Under the pieces are notes generated by a model. It saw nothing but the letters and a program-made list of their open reading frames with translations. It did not search any database and was not told the origin of the DNA. A stretch of DNA of 10,325 nucleotides from an uncultured Coriobacteriales bacterium (GTDB lineage: Bacteria > Actinomycetota > Coriobacteriia > Coriobacteriales > UMGS124): positions 1 through 10,325 of the forward strand of contig CAKUKJ010000053.1 of NCBI GenBank assembly GCA_934662525.1, read 5' to 3'. Below are positions 1 through 6,927 of this stretch, in pieces (within the stretch, counting starts at the first letter, position 1; each line of letters starts with the position of its first letter). The translations under genes and the position numbers were made by a program.

Positions 1-99
1 GCGGCGGGTTCGGCCATGCGCCGTTTACGCATGCCGGACGTCTGTAGGCAAGTCACCCGAACCGACACGGGGTGACACAGACCATAGGGAGACCCCCCA
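1..99. other. aspS leader region with one hairpin
   Basis: No gene end can be recognised here. One plus-strand frame stays open from base 2 to 103 but matches nothing I know. Bases 11-20 and 28-36 can fold into a hairpin: CATGCG at 15-20 pairs with CGCATG at 28-33, and CGG at 11-13 pairs with CCG at 34-36 around a bulged C, with a 7-nt loop. No T-tract follows, so it is not a typical terminator. I see no T-box core motif and no convincing -35/-10 pair. aspS may be transcribed from outside the window. Confidence 0.35.
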
Positions 100-1881
100 A
101 TGACGAGCGTTTTGAACGAGCACTCAACGCACACCCACACCTGTGGCGAGCTGCGCGCCAGCGATATCGGAGCCACCGTCACGCTCAACGGCTGGGTTCA
201 GCACCGCCGTGACCACGGCGGCCTCATCTTCGTTGACCTGCGCGACCGCGAGGGTCTCACGCAGTGCACGTTCGACCCGGAGCTTTCCGGCGCCGACGCG
301 TTCCACACTGCCGAGACCATCCGCCCCGAGTGGCCCATCTGCGTAACCGGCACCGTGCGCCATCGTCCTGAGGACACCACGAACCCCAACATGGTGACCG
401 GCGAGGTCGAGGTGCTCGTCACCGACATCAAGGTGATCAACACCTCCAAGACCCCGCCCTTCCAGATTGAGGACGGCATCGATACGGCCGAGGACACGCG
501 CCTTCGTTATCGCTACCTCGACCTGCGCCGTCCCGAGATGCTCAGCAAGCTCAAGGTGCGCGACTCCTTCTGCTGGGGCATGCGCGAGGCCCTGCACAAC
601 CGCGCCTTCCTCGAGGTGGAGACGCCCATCCTGTTCAAGTCATCCCCCGAGGGCGCCCGCGACTTCATCGTGCCGAGCCGCATCCAGCCGGGCAACTTCT
701 ACGCGCTGCCCCAGTCGCCCCAGCTGCTCAAGGAGCTGCTCATGGTGAGCGGCGTGGAGCGCTACTACCAGGTGGCCAAGTGCTTCCGCGACGAGGACCT
801 GCGCGCCGACCGCCAGCCTGAGTTCACCCAGGTCGACCTTGAGATGTCGTTCGTGGACATGAACGGCGCCATCGGCCTGCTCGAGGACGTGCTCAAGGAC
901 GCCTTCGCCCATGTGGGCGTCGAGCTTCCCACGCCCCTTCGCCGCATGCCCTACTGGGAGGCCATGGACACCTATGGCTGCGACAAGCCCGACACGCGTT
1001 ACGGCATGCACCTGGTGGACGTCACCGACGTCTTCAAGAGCTCGCAGTTCAAGGTGTTCGCCAGTGCGGCGAACACCGAGGGCCAGGTCGTGAAGTGCAT
1101 CAATGCCAAGGGTGCCGGCGCCTGGACCCGCGGCGAGATCGACCAGCTCCCCAAGGTCGCCGAGACGTTCGGTGCCAAGGGCCTGGCCTGGATCGCCTTC
1201 CGTGAAGACGGCTCGGTCAACAGCCCCATCGTCAAGTTCTTCTCCGACGAGGAGATGGCCGCCCTCAAGGAGCGCGCAGACGTCGAGCCCGGCGACCTCG
1301 TGATGTTCGCCGCTTGTGGCCGCGTGCTCGCCGATGAGATTCTGGGCGGCATGCGCACCCATATGGCCAATGCCCTGGGCATCGAGCGCGAGGGCCACGA
1401 CTTCCTGTGGGTCGTCGACTTCCCCATGTTCAAGTACGATGAGGAAGAGAAGCGCTACGCCGCCGAGCATCACCCCTTCACCCAGCCCTGCTACGAGGAT
1501 CTCGACAAGATCGAGGACGACCCGCTCTCCGTGGGCTCCTACACCTACGATTTTGTCATGGACGGCTACGAGGCCGGCGGCGGCGGCATGCGTATTCACA
1601 ACGCCGACCTGCAAATGCGCGTTCTCAAGCGTCTGGGCTTCACCGAGGAGCAGGCCTGCGCCCAGTTCGGCTACCTCATCGAGGCGCTCGGTTATGGCGC
1701 GCCCACCCTGGGCGGCTTCGCGCTCGGTCTCGACCGCGTGTGCATGCTGCTCACCGGCAGCGACTCCATCCGTGACGTCATGGCCTTCCCCAAGACTTCT
1801 TCGGGCAGCGACCTCATGAGCTCCGCGCCCAGCGAGGTCAGCCTCAAGCAGCTCAAAGAAGTGTCTCTGCGCGTGCTTTAG
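100..1881 (+). CDS. aspS: aspartyl-tRNA synthetase (bacterial type, likely non-discriminating)
   Basis: Cytoplasmic class II enzyme that charges tRNA-Asp with aspartate using ATP. At 593 aa it has the usual length of bacterial AspRS. An N-terminal OB-fold anticodon-binding domain (about residues 15-120) contains GWVQHRRDHGG. The class II core follows: motif 1 with Pro176, the QSPQLLKELL segment, and motif 2 with FRDEDLRADRQPEFTQ (Arg230). The inserted GAD domain lies at about 300-410, and motif 3 is GFALGLDRV with Arg546. The ATG at 100 is preceded by AGGGAGA at 86-92, a 7-nt spacing, which supports this start. His39 sits where discriminating enzymes such as that of E. coli carry Leu30. His at this position is a known mark of enzymes that also charge tRNA-Asn, so a GatCAB amidotransferase is expected in the genome; that is inference. 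The N-terminus carries a small His-rich extension (His8, His11, His13). A hairpin and T-tract follow the stop. Confidence 0.97.
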   Translation: MTSVLNEHSTHTHTCGELRASDIGATVTLNGWVQHRRDHGGLIFVDLRDREGLTQCTFDPELSGADAFHTAETIRPEWPICVTGTVRHRPEDTTNPNMVTGEVEVLVTDIKVINTSKTPPFQIEDGIDTAEDTRLRYRYLDLRRPEMLSKLKVRDSFCWGMREALHNRAFLEVETPILFKSSPEGARDFIVPSRIQPGNFYALPQSPQLLKELLMVSGVERYYQVAKCFRDEDLRADRQPEFTQVDLEMSFVDMNGAIGLLEDVLKDAFAHVGVELPTPLRRMPYWEAMDTYGCDKPDTRYGMHLVDVTDVFKSSQFKVFASAANTEGQVVKCINAKGAGAWTRGEIDQLPKVAETFGAKGLAWIAFREDGSVNSPIVKFFSDEEMAALKERADVEPGDLVMFAACGRVLADEILGGMRTHMANALGIEREGHDFLWVVDFPMFKYDEEEKRYAAEHHPFTQPCYEDLDKIEDDPLSVGSYTYDFVMDGYEAGGGGMRIHNADLQMRVLKRLGFTEEQACAQFGYLIEALGYGAPTLGGFALGLDRVCMLLTGSDSIRDVMAFPKTSSGSDLMSSAPSEVSLKQLKEVSLRVL

Positions 1882-1889
1882 TTTTGAAC

Positions 1890-1970
1890 TCGCCGTGGTT
1901 GCGTTTTGCGATGACCGTGCGCCTCGCGCGCACTCTTGTCGTATGCCGCGCCACGGCGATTCTTGTTTTT
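1890..1970 (+). terminator. probable aspS terminator (nested hairpins plus T-rich tail)
   Basis: A 9-bp outer stem pairs TCGCCGTGG (1890-1898) with CCACGGCGA (1951-1959). Inside it a 6-bp hairpin pairs GTGCGC (1917-1922) with GCGCAC (1928-1933). A T-rich tract, TTCTTGTTTTT, follows at 1960-1970. The outer loop is long (52 nt), so this is less canonical than the other terminators here, but it sits directly after the aspS stop and before a separate gene. Confidence 0.5.
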
Positions 1971-2004
1971 GAGGGCTGCAGCAAAACCAGAGGCTGTTGG
2001 GCAG

Positions 2005-2010
2005 TATACT
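2005..2010 (+). promoter_or_regulatory. possible -10 element for the surface-protein gene
   Basis: TATACT matches the -10 consensus at five of six positions and lies about 75 nt upstream of the start codon at 2081. No good -35 hexamer sits 16-18 nt upstream; the nearest TTGAGG (1969-1974) is about 30 nt away. The call therefore rests on one hexamer plus its position after a probable terminator. Confidence 0.3.
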
Positions 2011-2070
2011 GAAGACGACCTTGAGTGGGCACGTGCACGCAAAGGCGCGGACGTGCCTACTCCGTATGTT

Positions 2071-2076
2071 AGGAGG
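2071..2076 (+). promoter_or_regulatory. Shine-Dalgarno site that sets the surface-protein start
   Basis: AGGAGG lies 4 nt before the ATG at 2081. It favours 2081 over the upstream in-frame TTG at 1997 and ATG at 2066. The spacing is short, and the next in-frame ATG at 2108 lies much further off, so 2081 is preferred but not certain. Confidence 0.6.
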
Positions 2077-2080
2077 CCTC

Positions 2081-3361
2081 ATGGCCCACCTTCGGCTTGA
2101 AACGAGCATGCCTGCGTCTTTTGCCGGTCTCGCCTTATGCGCATGTCTGGCGCTGACGCCTTTACTCGCGGTTTCTGATGCCTGCGCCGACACGGTTTCG
2201 ACGACGGGCGAGGCCTTTGTGGCTAACGTTGGGGAAGACGCCGTGCTGCAACCTGCGACAGTGGACCTTCAGACGAAGGTGAGTGTTTCGGGCACCAAGA
2301 TGGTCGCAGGGGCGTATCAGTTTAAAATCACGCTCGTGGACGGTGCTCCCGAGCCTTCTATCACTATGGCCGTGAACGACGAGGATGGAAACGTGTCGTT
2401 TGGCACGGCGTCGTTTACGAAGGCGGGGACCTATACCTACAAGGTGGTTCAGGTGCCTGGCGACGCCGAGGGCATGGCCTATGATGATTCAACCATAACC
2501 TTTAAGGTGACAGTGAAAGAGAACGCCGAGCACACCGCTCTCGTAGGGGAGGTGAGGGCCTCCTCGTCCAAGGGTTTTGCCAACAAGTACAAGAAGCCCT
2601 CGGCATCGGCCTCGGATGCCGCTGATGCGACGTCTCCTGAAGACTACAAGGCCGCGTCTGCAATCGTCACGGCCACGGTGACGCAAGCCTCAGGCAAACC
2701 GGCGGCGGGCAGCATGTCGTTCGACGTGGTTGACGAGGACGGCAGCGTCGTGACCACGGGGACGAACGACGCGAACGGAACCGTGCGGTTCTCTGCCATC
2801 GAACTCGCCGAGGCGGGCGACTACACGTATTCGGTTCAGCCTTCTGAGGGGGCGACGGTGTCTGCCGTGGCGTCGAGCGGCCAGGCGCAGTCCTTCCGGG
2901 TCGAGGTAAAGGTCGAAGACACGGGCACGGGCCTGCTGGCCAGCGTCTCCTACCCCGACGGAAAGCCGAGCTTTACGGTCAGTGGCACCGTGACGAAGGA
3001 GAAGCTTGCCAACTCCAACTCCAACTCCGACTCAACGAGCGCCGACGCACAAAGTGCCGACCAGGATGCCAGCCTGACGGGCGTCGGCGCCTCGTTCGGC
3101 ATTTCTCCTGTGGCCGTCATCGCTGCCGTGGCGGGTGTCGCGGTGCTTGCCGTTGCCGTGGTCTGTATCGTCCGGCTCCAGGGCAGGGGCGCCAAGAAGC
3201 CGGGCGCACATGCGACGGGGGAGACCAAACTCTCCCATGCCGCTCGGCCCATGCATGCCATCGACCCTGCTGCACCGACGATTCCGTCGGTTTCGCAGGA
3301 GTCTGGTTTGAATGAATCGGCCGAAGTGAACAAGCCTGACGACGATTCGACCTCACGGTAG
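2081..3361 (+). CDS. exported, membrane-anchored protein with Spy0128/FctA-like pilin domains
   Basis: A 426-aa predicted surface protein. Residues 1-36 look like a signal peptide: polar start, hydrophobic core at about 14-31, and a likely cut after ACA. Residues about 60-170 resemble the Spy0128/FctA pilin isopeptide domain, with GAYQFKI, DEDGNVSF, AGTYTYKV, a YDDSTITFKVTV strand and a closing GFANKY with Asn168. A second, weaker copy at about 194-304 has DEDGSVV, NGTVRF and AGDYTYSV. A Ser/Asn/Asp-rich linker (about 310-330) leads to a transmembrane helix at 343-364 and a 62-aa hydrophilic tail. No LPXTG-type sortase motif precedes the helix, so anchoring is probably by the helix alone. The position normally holding the catalytic Glu after YxY is Gln124 in copy 1 and Gln253 in copy 2, and copy 2 lacks an obvious terminal Asn, so self-formed isopeptide bonds are doubtful. 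It appears to be a single-gene unit. Its role is unknown; adhesion or envelope structure is a guess. Confidence 0.75.
   Translation: MAHLRLETSMPASFAGLALCACLALTPLLAVSDACADTVSTTGEAFVANVGEDAVLQPATVDLQTKVSVSGTKMVAGAYQFKITLVDGAPEPSITMAVNDEDGNVSFGTASFTKAGTYTYKVVQVPGDAEGMAYDDSTITFKVTVKENAEHTALVGEVRASSSKGFANKYKKPSASASDAADATSPEDYKAASAIVTATVTQASGKPAAGSMSFDVVDEDGSVVTTGTNDANGTVRFSAIELAEAGDYTYSVQPSEGATVSAVASSGQAQSFRVEVKVEDTGTGLLASVSYPDGKPSFTVSGTVTKEKLANSNSNSDSTSADAQSADQDASLTGVGASFGISPVAVIAAVAGVAVLAVAVVCIVRLQGRGAKKPGAHATGETKLSHAARPMHAIDPAAPTIPSVSQESGLNESAEVNKPDDDSTSR
3011..3028 (+). repeat. AACTCC hexamer repeat, three copies
   Basis: Three exact AACTCC copies encode Asn-Ser three times in the linker before the transmembrane helix of the surface protein. 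A near copy, GACTCA, follows. Such runs can change length by slippage in steps of two residues without breaking the frame. Confidence 0.8.
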
Positions 3362-3373
3362 GTCGCTTCTCTC

Positions 3374-3403
3374 GCACCGTCTGCTTGAGCACCGTCTGCT
3401 TGA
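3374..3403 (+). repeat. 15-bp perfect tandem repeat after the surface-protein gene
   Basis: GCACCGTCTGCTTGA occurs at 3374-3388 and again at 3389-3403 with no mismatch. It starts 12 nt after the stop codon and lies before the terminator. It does not fold into an obvious hairpin and looks like a recent duplication. Confidence 0.85.
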
Positions 3404-3433
3404 ATTGCCGTCCATAAAGAACCGTTTTCGCCT

Positions 3434-3472
3434 AAGGCGGGATGCTGCAACGTCGGTATCCCGCCTTTTTTT
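3434..3472 (+). terminator. intrinsic terminator of the surface-protein gene
   Basis: AAGGCGGGAT (3434-3443) pairs perfectly with ATCCCGCCTT (3458-3467), a 10-bp stem with a 14-nt loop, followed by a T run reaching 3472. It separates the surface-protein unit from the feo unit. Confidence 0.9.
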
Positions 3473-3488
3473 GTCCAGACGTTGGATT

Positions 3489-3594
3489 CGAGATTGACAC
3501 TTATAACTTTTTGCATTGAATAGCGCAAAAAAACTTTACCTACGCAAACCTTAACGTTAGAATACCTTCTGTTTTGTTAACTTTGTCAATCTCG
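3489..3594. promoter_or_regulatory. inverted 19-nt element pair flanking the feo promoter
   Basis: CGAGATTGACA at 3489-3499 is repeated in perfect inverted form as TGTCAATCTCG at 3584-3594. After a 4-nt gap the match resumes with TAAC (3504-3507), inverted as GTTA (3576-3579), giving 15 of 19 matching positions. The two arms flank the best feo promoter. They may be two sites for a regulator, for example a metal-responsive one, or a long stem. I do not recognise the element as a classical Fur or DtxR/IdeR box. Confidence 0.5.
3535..3563 (+). promoter_or_regulatory. probable feo operon promoter
   Basis: TTTACC (3535-3540) and TAGAAT (3558-3563) are separated by 17 nt and match the -35 and -10 consensus at four and five of six positions. 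Transcription would begin near 3570, leaving a leader of about 55 nt. A palindrome, TAACGTTA (3552-3559), overlaps the -10 element. A second possible promoter uses TTGACA (3494-3499) with TTGAAT (3516-3521), a 16-nt spacing; its -35 lies inside the left inverted element. Confidence 0.6.
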
Positions 3595-3626
3595 CACACG
3601 CGAGCAAGAGACGAGAGGGAGAAATC

Positions 3627-3851
3627 ATGTCGGGAGCGCTTCCCCTTTCCATGGCCCAAGGCGGCCGTGTCATGCATGTCGAGTCTGTCCACGGCAACGA
3701 CGAGATGCATCGCCATCTTGAGTCGCTCGGCTTTGTGGACGGGGCCGAGCTCGAGGTGGTTTCGCAGGGCGGCGGCACGGTCATCGTGACCATCAAGGGT
3801 TCACGTCTGGGACTTAACGAGCAGACCGCTCGTCACGTCTACGTGATGTAA
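3627..3851 (+). CDS. feoA: FeoA-domain protein, first copy
   Basis: A 74-aa cytoplasmic protein with the SH3-like FeoA fold. FeoA proteins assist the FeoB ferrous-iron transporter, probably by binding its cytoplasmic part. The family pattern is visible in the HLESLGFVDGAELEVV stretch, followed by a Gly-rich turn (SQGGGTVIVTI) and the closing segment SRLGLNEQTARHVYV. The ATG at 3627 follows a purine-rich GAGGGAGA at 3615-3622, and the gene is the first after the feo promoter. It diverges clearly from the second FeoA copy, so the two are probably not interchangeable. The gap to the next gene is 36 nt, which points to co-transcription. Confidence 0.9.
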   Translation: MSGALPLSMAQGGRVMHVESVHGNDEMHRHLESLGFVDGAELEVVSQGGGTVIVTIKGSRLGLNEQTARHVYVM

Positions 3852-3887
3852 CAGCAATTATTTGTCAAGGTTGAGAGGAGGAACGAG

Positions 3888-4112
3888 ATGAAGACACTGC
3901 GCGAAGTCCCCGTGGGCGGCGACGCCACCGTGGTGCGCCTGGCTGGCCAGGGCGCCCTCAAGCGCCGCATCATGGACATGGGCATCACAAAGGGCGCATC
4001 GGTGCACGTCCGCAAGGTTGCCCCCCTGGGCGACCCCATTGAGGTCACCGTGCGCGGCTATGAGCTTTCGCTGCGCAAGGACGAGGCTGAGAACGTGATC
4101 GTCGAGGAATAA
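3888..4112 (+). CDS. feoA: FeoA-domain protein, second copy
   Basis: A 74-aa FeoA protein of more canonical type than the first. It shows the opening LREVPVGGDATVV, the central KRRIMDMGITKGASVHV and the closing YELSLRKDEAENVIVEE, all typical of FeoA. It is expected to bind the cytoplasmic side of FeoB and support Fe(II) transport. AGAGGAGG at 3874-3881 sits 6 nt before the ATG, a very strong ribosome site, so this copy may be translated better than the first. The protein has no Cys, and no metal-binding motif is evident. Confidence 0.95.
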   Translation: MKTLREVPVGGDATVVRLAGQGALKRRIMDMGITKGASVHVRKVAPLGDPIEVTVRGYELSLRKDEAENVIVEE

Positions 4113-4122
4113 GCCCCTCACG

Positions 4123-4182
4123 TTGTGTTCGGCTACACGAAGACAGGCCGTATGGCCTGCAGGTGGGGCAATCCGCTCCACC
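4123..4182 (+). other. three consecutive hairpins between feoA2 and feoB
   Basis: The 95-nt gap between feoA2 and feoB can form three stems in a row. TTGTGT (4123-4128) pairs with ACACGA (4135-4140) with one G-T pair. CAGGCC (4144-4149) pairs with GGCCTG (4154-4159) around GTAT. GGTGGGGC (4162-4169) pairs with GCTCCACC (4175-4182) with one G-T pair. None is followed by a T run, so they are more likely RNA-stability or processing elements than terminators. Confidence 0.5.
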
Positions 4183-4192
4183 GGCAATCCCC

Positions 4193-4200
4193 AGGAAGGA
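4193..4200 (+). promoter_or_regulatory. Shine-Dalgarno site that sets the feoB start
   Basis: AGGAAGGA lies 7 nt before the GTG at 4208. This choice makes FeoB begin MSIQVALAGNPNCGKT, as expected when the G1 loop is near the N-terminus. The upstream in-frame GTG at 4163 would add 15 residues read through the hairpin region and is unlikely. Confidence 0.8.
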
Positions 4201-4207
4201 TCAAAAC

Positions 4208-6484
4208 GTGAGCATTCAAGTTGCTCTCGCCGGTAACCCCAACTGCGGCAAGACCACGCTCTTCAACCGCATTACCGGTGAAAACGGCTACGTCGGCAAC
4301 TGGCCCGGCGTCACCGTTGAAAAGAAGCAGGCAAAGCTGCTCGGCGACAAGGACGTCGTCGTCACCGACTTGCCCGGCATCTACTCGCTGTCGCCCTATT
4401 CGCCTGAGGAGGTTTGTTCGCGCGACTACCTGGTCAACGACCGTCCTGACGTCGTGATCAACCTCGTGGACTCCACGAACATCGAGCGCAGCCTGTATTT
4501 GACCACGCAGATTCTCGAGCTCGGCCTTCCGGTCGTCATCGGCCTGAACATGACCGACCTGCTCAAGAAGAACGGTGACGTTGTTGACACCGCGAAGCTT
4601 TCCGAGATGTTCGGGTGCCCCGTCTACGAGTGCTCCGCACTGCGTGGCACAGGCGTTGACGAGGTGATCGCCGCCGCAAAGAAGGCCGCCGCCGCAAAGA
4701 AGGCCGCCGCGCCCACGGTCAAGTTCTCCGACAAGCTCGAGGGCGCCCTGTCCCAGATCGATGAGATTGCCGGCGATGCCGCCCCTGCGGCCCTCAAGCG
4801 CTGGTACTCCGTCAAGCTGTTCGAGGGCGACGAAACCGCGATCAAGCAGCTCAAGCTCTCTGCGGACAAGCAGACCAAGATCAAGGCCATCTCCGCCGCC
4901 CTCGAGAAGGAGTTCGAGGACGACGCCGAGTCCATCGTGACCGGCGAGCGCTACGACATGATCGCCTCGGTCGTGTCCGCCTTCCTCAAGAAGGCCCCCA
5001 AGAAGGTCACCACGACCGAGAAGATCGACCGCATCGTCACGAACCGCTGGCTGGGCATCCCGATCTTCATTGTCGTCATGTGCCTCGTGTACTACGTCGC
5101 CATCGTCACCGTGGGCACGGCGGGCACCGACTGGGCCAACGACGGCGTCTTCGGCGACGGCTGGTATCTGGGCGCAGGCCAGGATGCCTACGATGAGGCG
5201 CTTGAGGAGGCCGACGATCCCGACAGCGTCGACCCCAACGACTACGGCACGTACATCAAGGGTATCCCGGTGATTGTGGGCGACGCCCTTGAGAGCGCCA
5301 ACGTTGAGCCCTGGGTCGAGAGCCTCGTCGTCGACGGCGTCGTGGGAGGCGTGGGCGCCATCCTGGGCTTCGTGCCCCAGATGATCGTCCTCTTTGCGTT
5401 CCTTTGCCTGCTTGAGGACTGCGGCTACATGGCGCGCGTCGCGTTCGTCATGGACCGCGTGTTCCGCCGCTTTGGTCTGTCGGGCAAGTCGTTCATCCCG
5501 ATGCTCATCTCCACGGGCTGCGGCGTTCCCGGCGTCATGGCGACGAAGACCATCGAGAACGAGGCCGAGCGTCGCATGACGACCATGACGACCACGTTCA
5601 TGCCCTGCGGCGCCAAGGCCCCCATCATCGCCCTGCTCATGGGCGCGCTTGTGGGTGCCGACTCCGAGTCTTGGTGGGTCGTGCCGCTGTTCTACTTCAT
5701 GGGCATCGCCGCCATCATCATCTCCGGCATCATGCTCAAGAAGACCAAGTGGTTCGCCGGCGAGGCCTGCCCCTTCATCATGGAGCTCCCCGCATACCAC
5801 ATGCCGGCGCTTCGCAGCTACCTGCTGCACATTTGGGAGCGCGTGAAGTCCTTCATCATCAAGGCCGGCACCATCATCTTCGCCGCCACGGTGCTCGTGT
5901 GGTTCCTCTCCAACTTCGGTTGGGTCGACGGCGTGTTCCAGATGCTCGACCCTGACATGGAAATCACCGATCCCAATGTCACGAGCTATATGGACTACTC
6001 CATCCTGGCGGCCTTTGGCGGTGCCGTGGGCATCATCTTCGCCCCGCTGGGCTTTGATTCCTGGCAGGCCACCTCGATGACCATCACGGGCCTCATCGCC
6101 AAGGAGAACGTCGTCTCCACCTTCGGCACGCTGTACAACCTCGCTGACTTCGGTGAGGGCGACGCCGAGATGTGGCAGGCGTTTGCCAGCATGGTTTCCA
6201 GCAGTGGAGCCCTCATCGCCTTCGGTGCCTTCAACCTGCTGTGTGCCCCGTGCTTTGCGGCCATCGGCACCATCCGCAAGCAGATGAACTCCGGCAAGTG
6301 GTTCTGGATTGCCATCGGTTACGAGTGCGCCTTCGCCTGGGTCGTCGCGCTCATGATTAACCAGTTCTACAACCTCTTCGCGCTTGGACAGTTCGGTGTA
6401 TGGACGGTTGTTGCCTTTGTCTTCCTTGCACTTATGCTCTTCCAGCTGTTCCGCCCCATGCCGAAGTTTGACAAGGCTGAGTAG
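4208..6484 (+). CDS. feoB: ferrous iron transporter FeoB
   Basis: A 758-aa inner-membrane protein that imports Fe(II) using a cytoplasmic GTPase domain. G motifs are visible: GNPNCGKT (G1, residues 9-16), Thr36 (G2), DLPG (G3, 54-57), NMTD (G4, 114-117) and SALRG (G5, 143-147). An Ala/Lys-rich linker (155-169) leads into the helical regulatory domain. Membrane segments begin near residue 284. Two Gate regions are present: TGCGVPGVMATKT with Cys438 and FMPCGAKAPI with Cys467, the version found in clostridial-type FeoB rather than the E. coli form. The extracytoplasmic loop after the first membrane helix is extended and acidic, with ten Asp/Glu in residues 326-345. The length is within the family's range. 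It follows two feoA genes and precedes a small Cys-rich partner; no feoC is seen. Iron-responsive control is expected but not proven by the sequence. Confidence 0.97.
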   Translation: MSIQVALAGNPNCGKTTLFNRITGENGYVGNWPGVTVEKKQAKLLGDKDVVVTDLPGIYSLSPYSPEEVCSRDYLVNDRPDVVINLVDSTNIERSLYLTTQILELGLPVVIGLNMTDLLKKNGDVVDTAKLSEMFGCPVYECSALRGTGVDEVIAAAKKAAAAKKAAAPTVKFSDKLEGALSQIDEIAGDAAPAALKRWYSVKLFEGDETAIKQLKLSADKQTKIKAISAALEKEFEDDAESIVTGERYDMIASVVSAFLKKAPKKVTTTEKIDRIVTNRWLGIPIFIVVMCLVYYVAIVTVGTAGTDWANDGVFGDGWYLGAGQDAYDEALEEADDPDSVDPNDYGTYIKGIPVIVGDALESANVEPWVESLVVDGVVGGVGAILGFVPQMIVLFAFLCLLEDCGYMARVAFVMDRVFRRFGLSGKSFIPMLISTGCGVPGVMATKTIENEAERRMTTMTTTFMPCGAKAPIIALLMGALVGADSESWWVVPLFYFMGIAAIIISGIMLKKTKWFAGEACPFIMELPAYHMPALRSYLLHIWERVKSFIIKAGTIIFAATVLVWFLSNFGWVDGVFQMLDPDMEITDPNVTSYMDYSILAAFGGAVGIIFAPLGFDSWQATSMTITGLIAKENVVSTFGTLYNLADFGEGDAEMWQAFASMVSSSGALIAFGAFNLLCAPCFAAIGTIRKQMNSGKWFWIAIGYECAFAWVVALMINQFYNLFALGQFGVWTVVAFVFLALMLFQLFRPMPKFDKAE
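4670..4711 (+). repeat. Ala/Lys-coding tandem repeat inside feoB
   Basis: Two copies of a unit reading GCC-GCC-GCA-AAG-AAG, the second with one extra GCC codon, encode AAAKK and AAAAKK, followed by AAA. They lie between the GTPase and regulatory domains of FeoB. The codon-level identity points to recent duplication in a flexible or helical linker. Confidence 0.75.
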
Positions 6485-6523
6485 CGTTACAGTAGGCGTG
6501 TAGATTAGCCAACTAGAACCATC

Positions 6524-6562
6524 AAAACGGGGTCGGGGGCTTGAGCCTTCGACCTCGTTTTC
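6524..6562 (+). terminator. long hairpin with T-tail between feoB and its small partner
   Basis: Bases 6524-6540 pair with 6545-6561 as a 17-bp stem with three G-T wobble pairs and a TTGA tetraloop. The stem starts AAAACG and ends CGTTTT, so it could act on either strand. The T run is four bases plus C, weaker than usual. It lies only 22 nt before the next start codon, so it may be a partial terminator that reduces expression of the downstream gene, or a 3'-end stabiliser of feoB mRNA. Confidence 0.7.
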
Positions 6563-6583
6563 GTATAAGGGGGTCGTACGGAA

Positions 6584-6805
6584 ATGAACCCGCAGACGCT
6601 TGTCGTCCTCATCGTTCTCGCTGCGCTCTTGTTCCTTGCGGTGCGCTACATCAAGCGCAGCGGAGGGGATGGGCACTGCACGGGCTGCAATGAGGAAGGG
6701 TGCTCGGGCCATGGGGTGGCGGGCTCTTGTCCCTCTGTAGGCAAGGCGCTCGACGACGTGGACCGCAAGCTCGGCTCGCTTGCAGGCGATGGGGAGAAAG
6801 AGTAG
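6584..6805 (+). CDS. FeoB-associated Cys-rich membrane protein
   Basis: A 73-aa protein with one N-terminal membrane helix (about residues 5-23), a basic stop-transfer YIKR, then a short Cys/His cluster: HCTGC, Cys40, His43 and Cys49. This matches the small Cys-rich proteins often encoded after feoB in Firmicutes and Actinobacteria (FeoB-associated family). Its exact role is not settled; the thiols could bind Fe(II) or another soft metal next to the transporter. The charged C-terminus (DDVDRKL, ending GEKE) would lie in the cytoplasm if the N-terminus is outside. AAGGGGG at 6567-6573 sits 10 nt before the ATG, a loose spacing. The gene lies directly behind a terminator-like hairpin, with no room for a promoter in between. 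Confidence 0.85.
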   Translation: MNPQTLVVLIVLAALLFLAVRYIKRSGGDGHCTGCNEEGCSGHGVAGSCPSVGKALDDVDRKLGSLAGDGEKE

Positions 6806-6883
6806 GGGCCCTTGGCCGGTGTGCCCTGCAACCCTGCGGTAACATTCCTGTGGCAAAGTACGGTGGAGTTCTGTCTGAGCGCC

Positions 6884-6899
6884 CGCACGTTTGCGTGCG
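6884..6899 (+). other. small hairpin in the glnA leader
   Basis: CGCACG (6884-6889) pairs with CGTGCG (6894-6899) around a TTTG loop, 11 nt before the ribosome site of the glutamine synthetase gene. No T run follows. The 122-nt gap between the Cys-rich gene and glnA otherwise shows no convincing promoter, so glnA may be read from upstream or from a promoter I cannot recognise. Confidence 0.35.
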
Positions 6900-6910
6900 A
6901 CGTAATAGTG

Positions 6911-6917
6911 AAGGGAG
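6911..6917 (+). promoter_or_regulatory. Shine-Dalgarno site that sets the glutamine synthetase start
   Basis: AAGGGAG lies 10 nt before the ATG at 6928. It argues against the far longer open frame beginning at 6700, whose extra residues overlap the Cys-rich gene and resemble no glutamine synthetase. Confidence 0.65.
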
Positions 6918-6927
6918 TTGCCGCGCT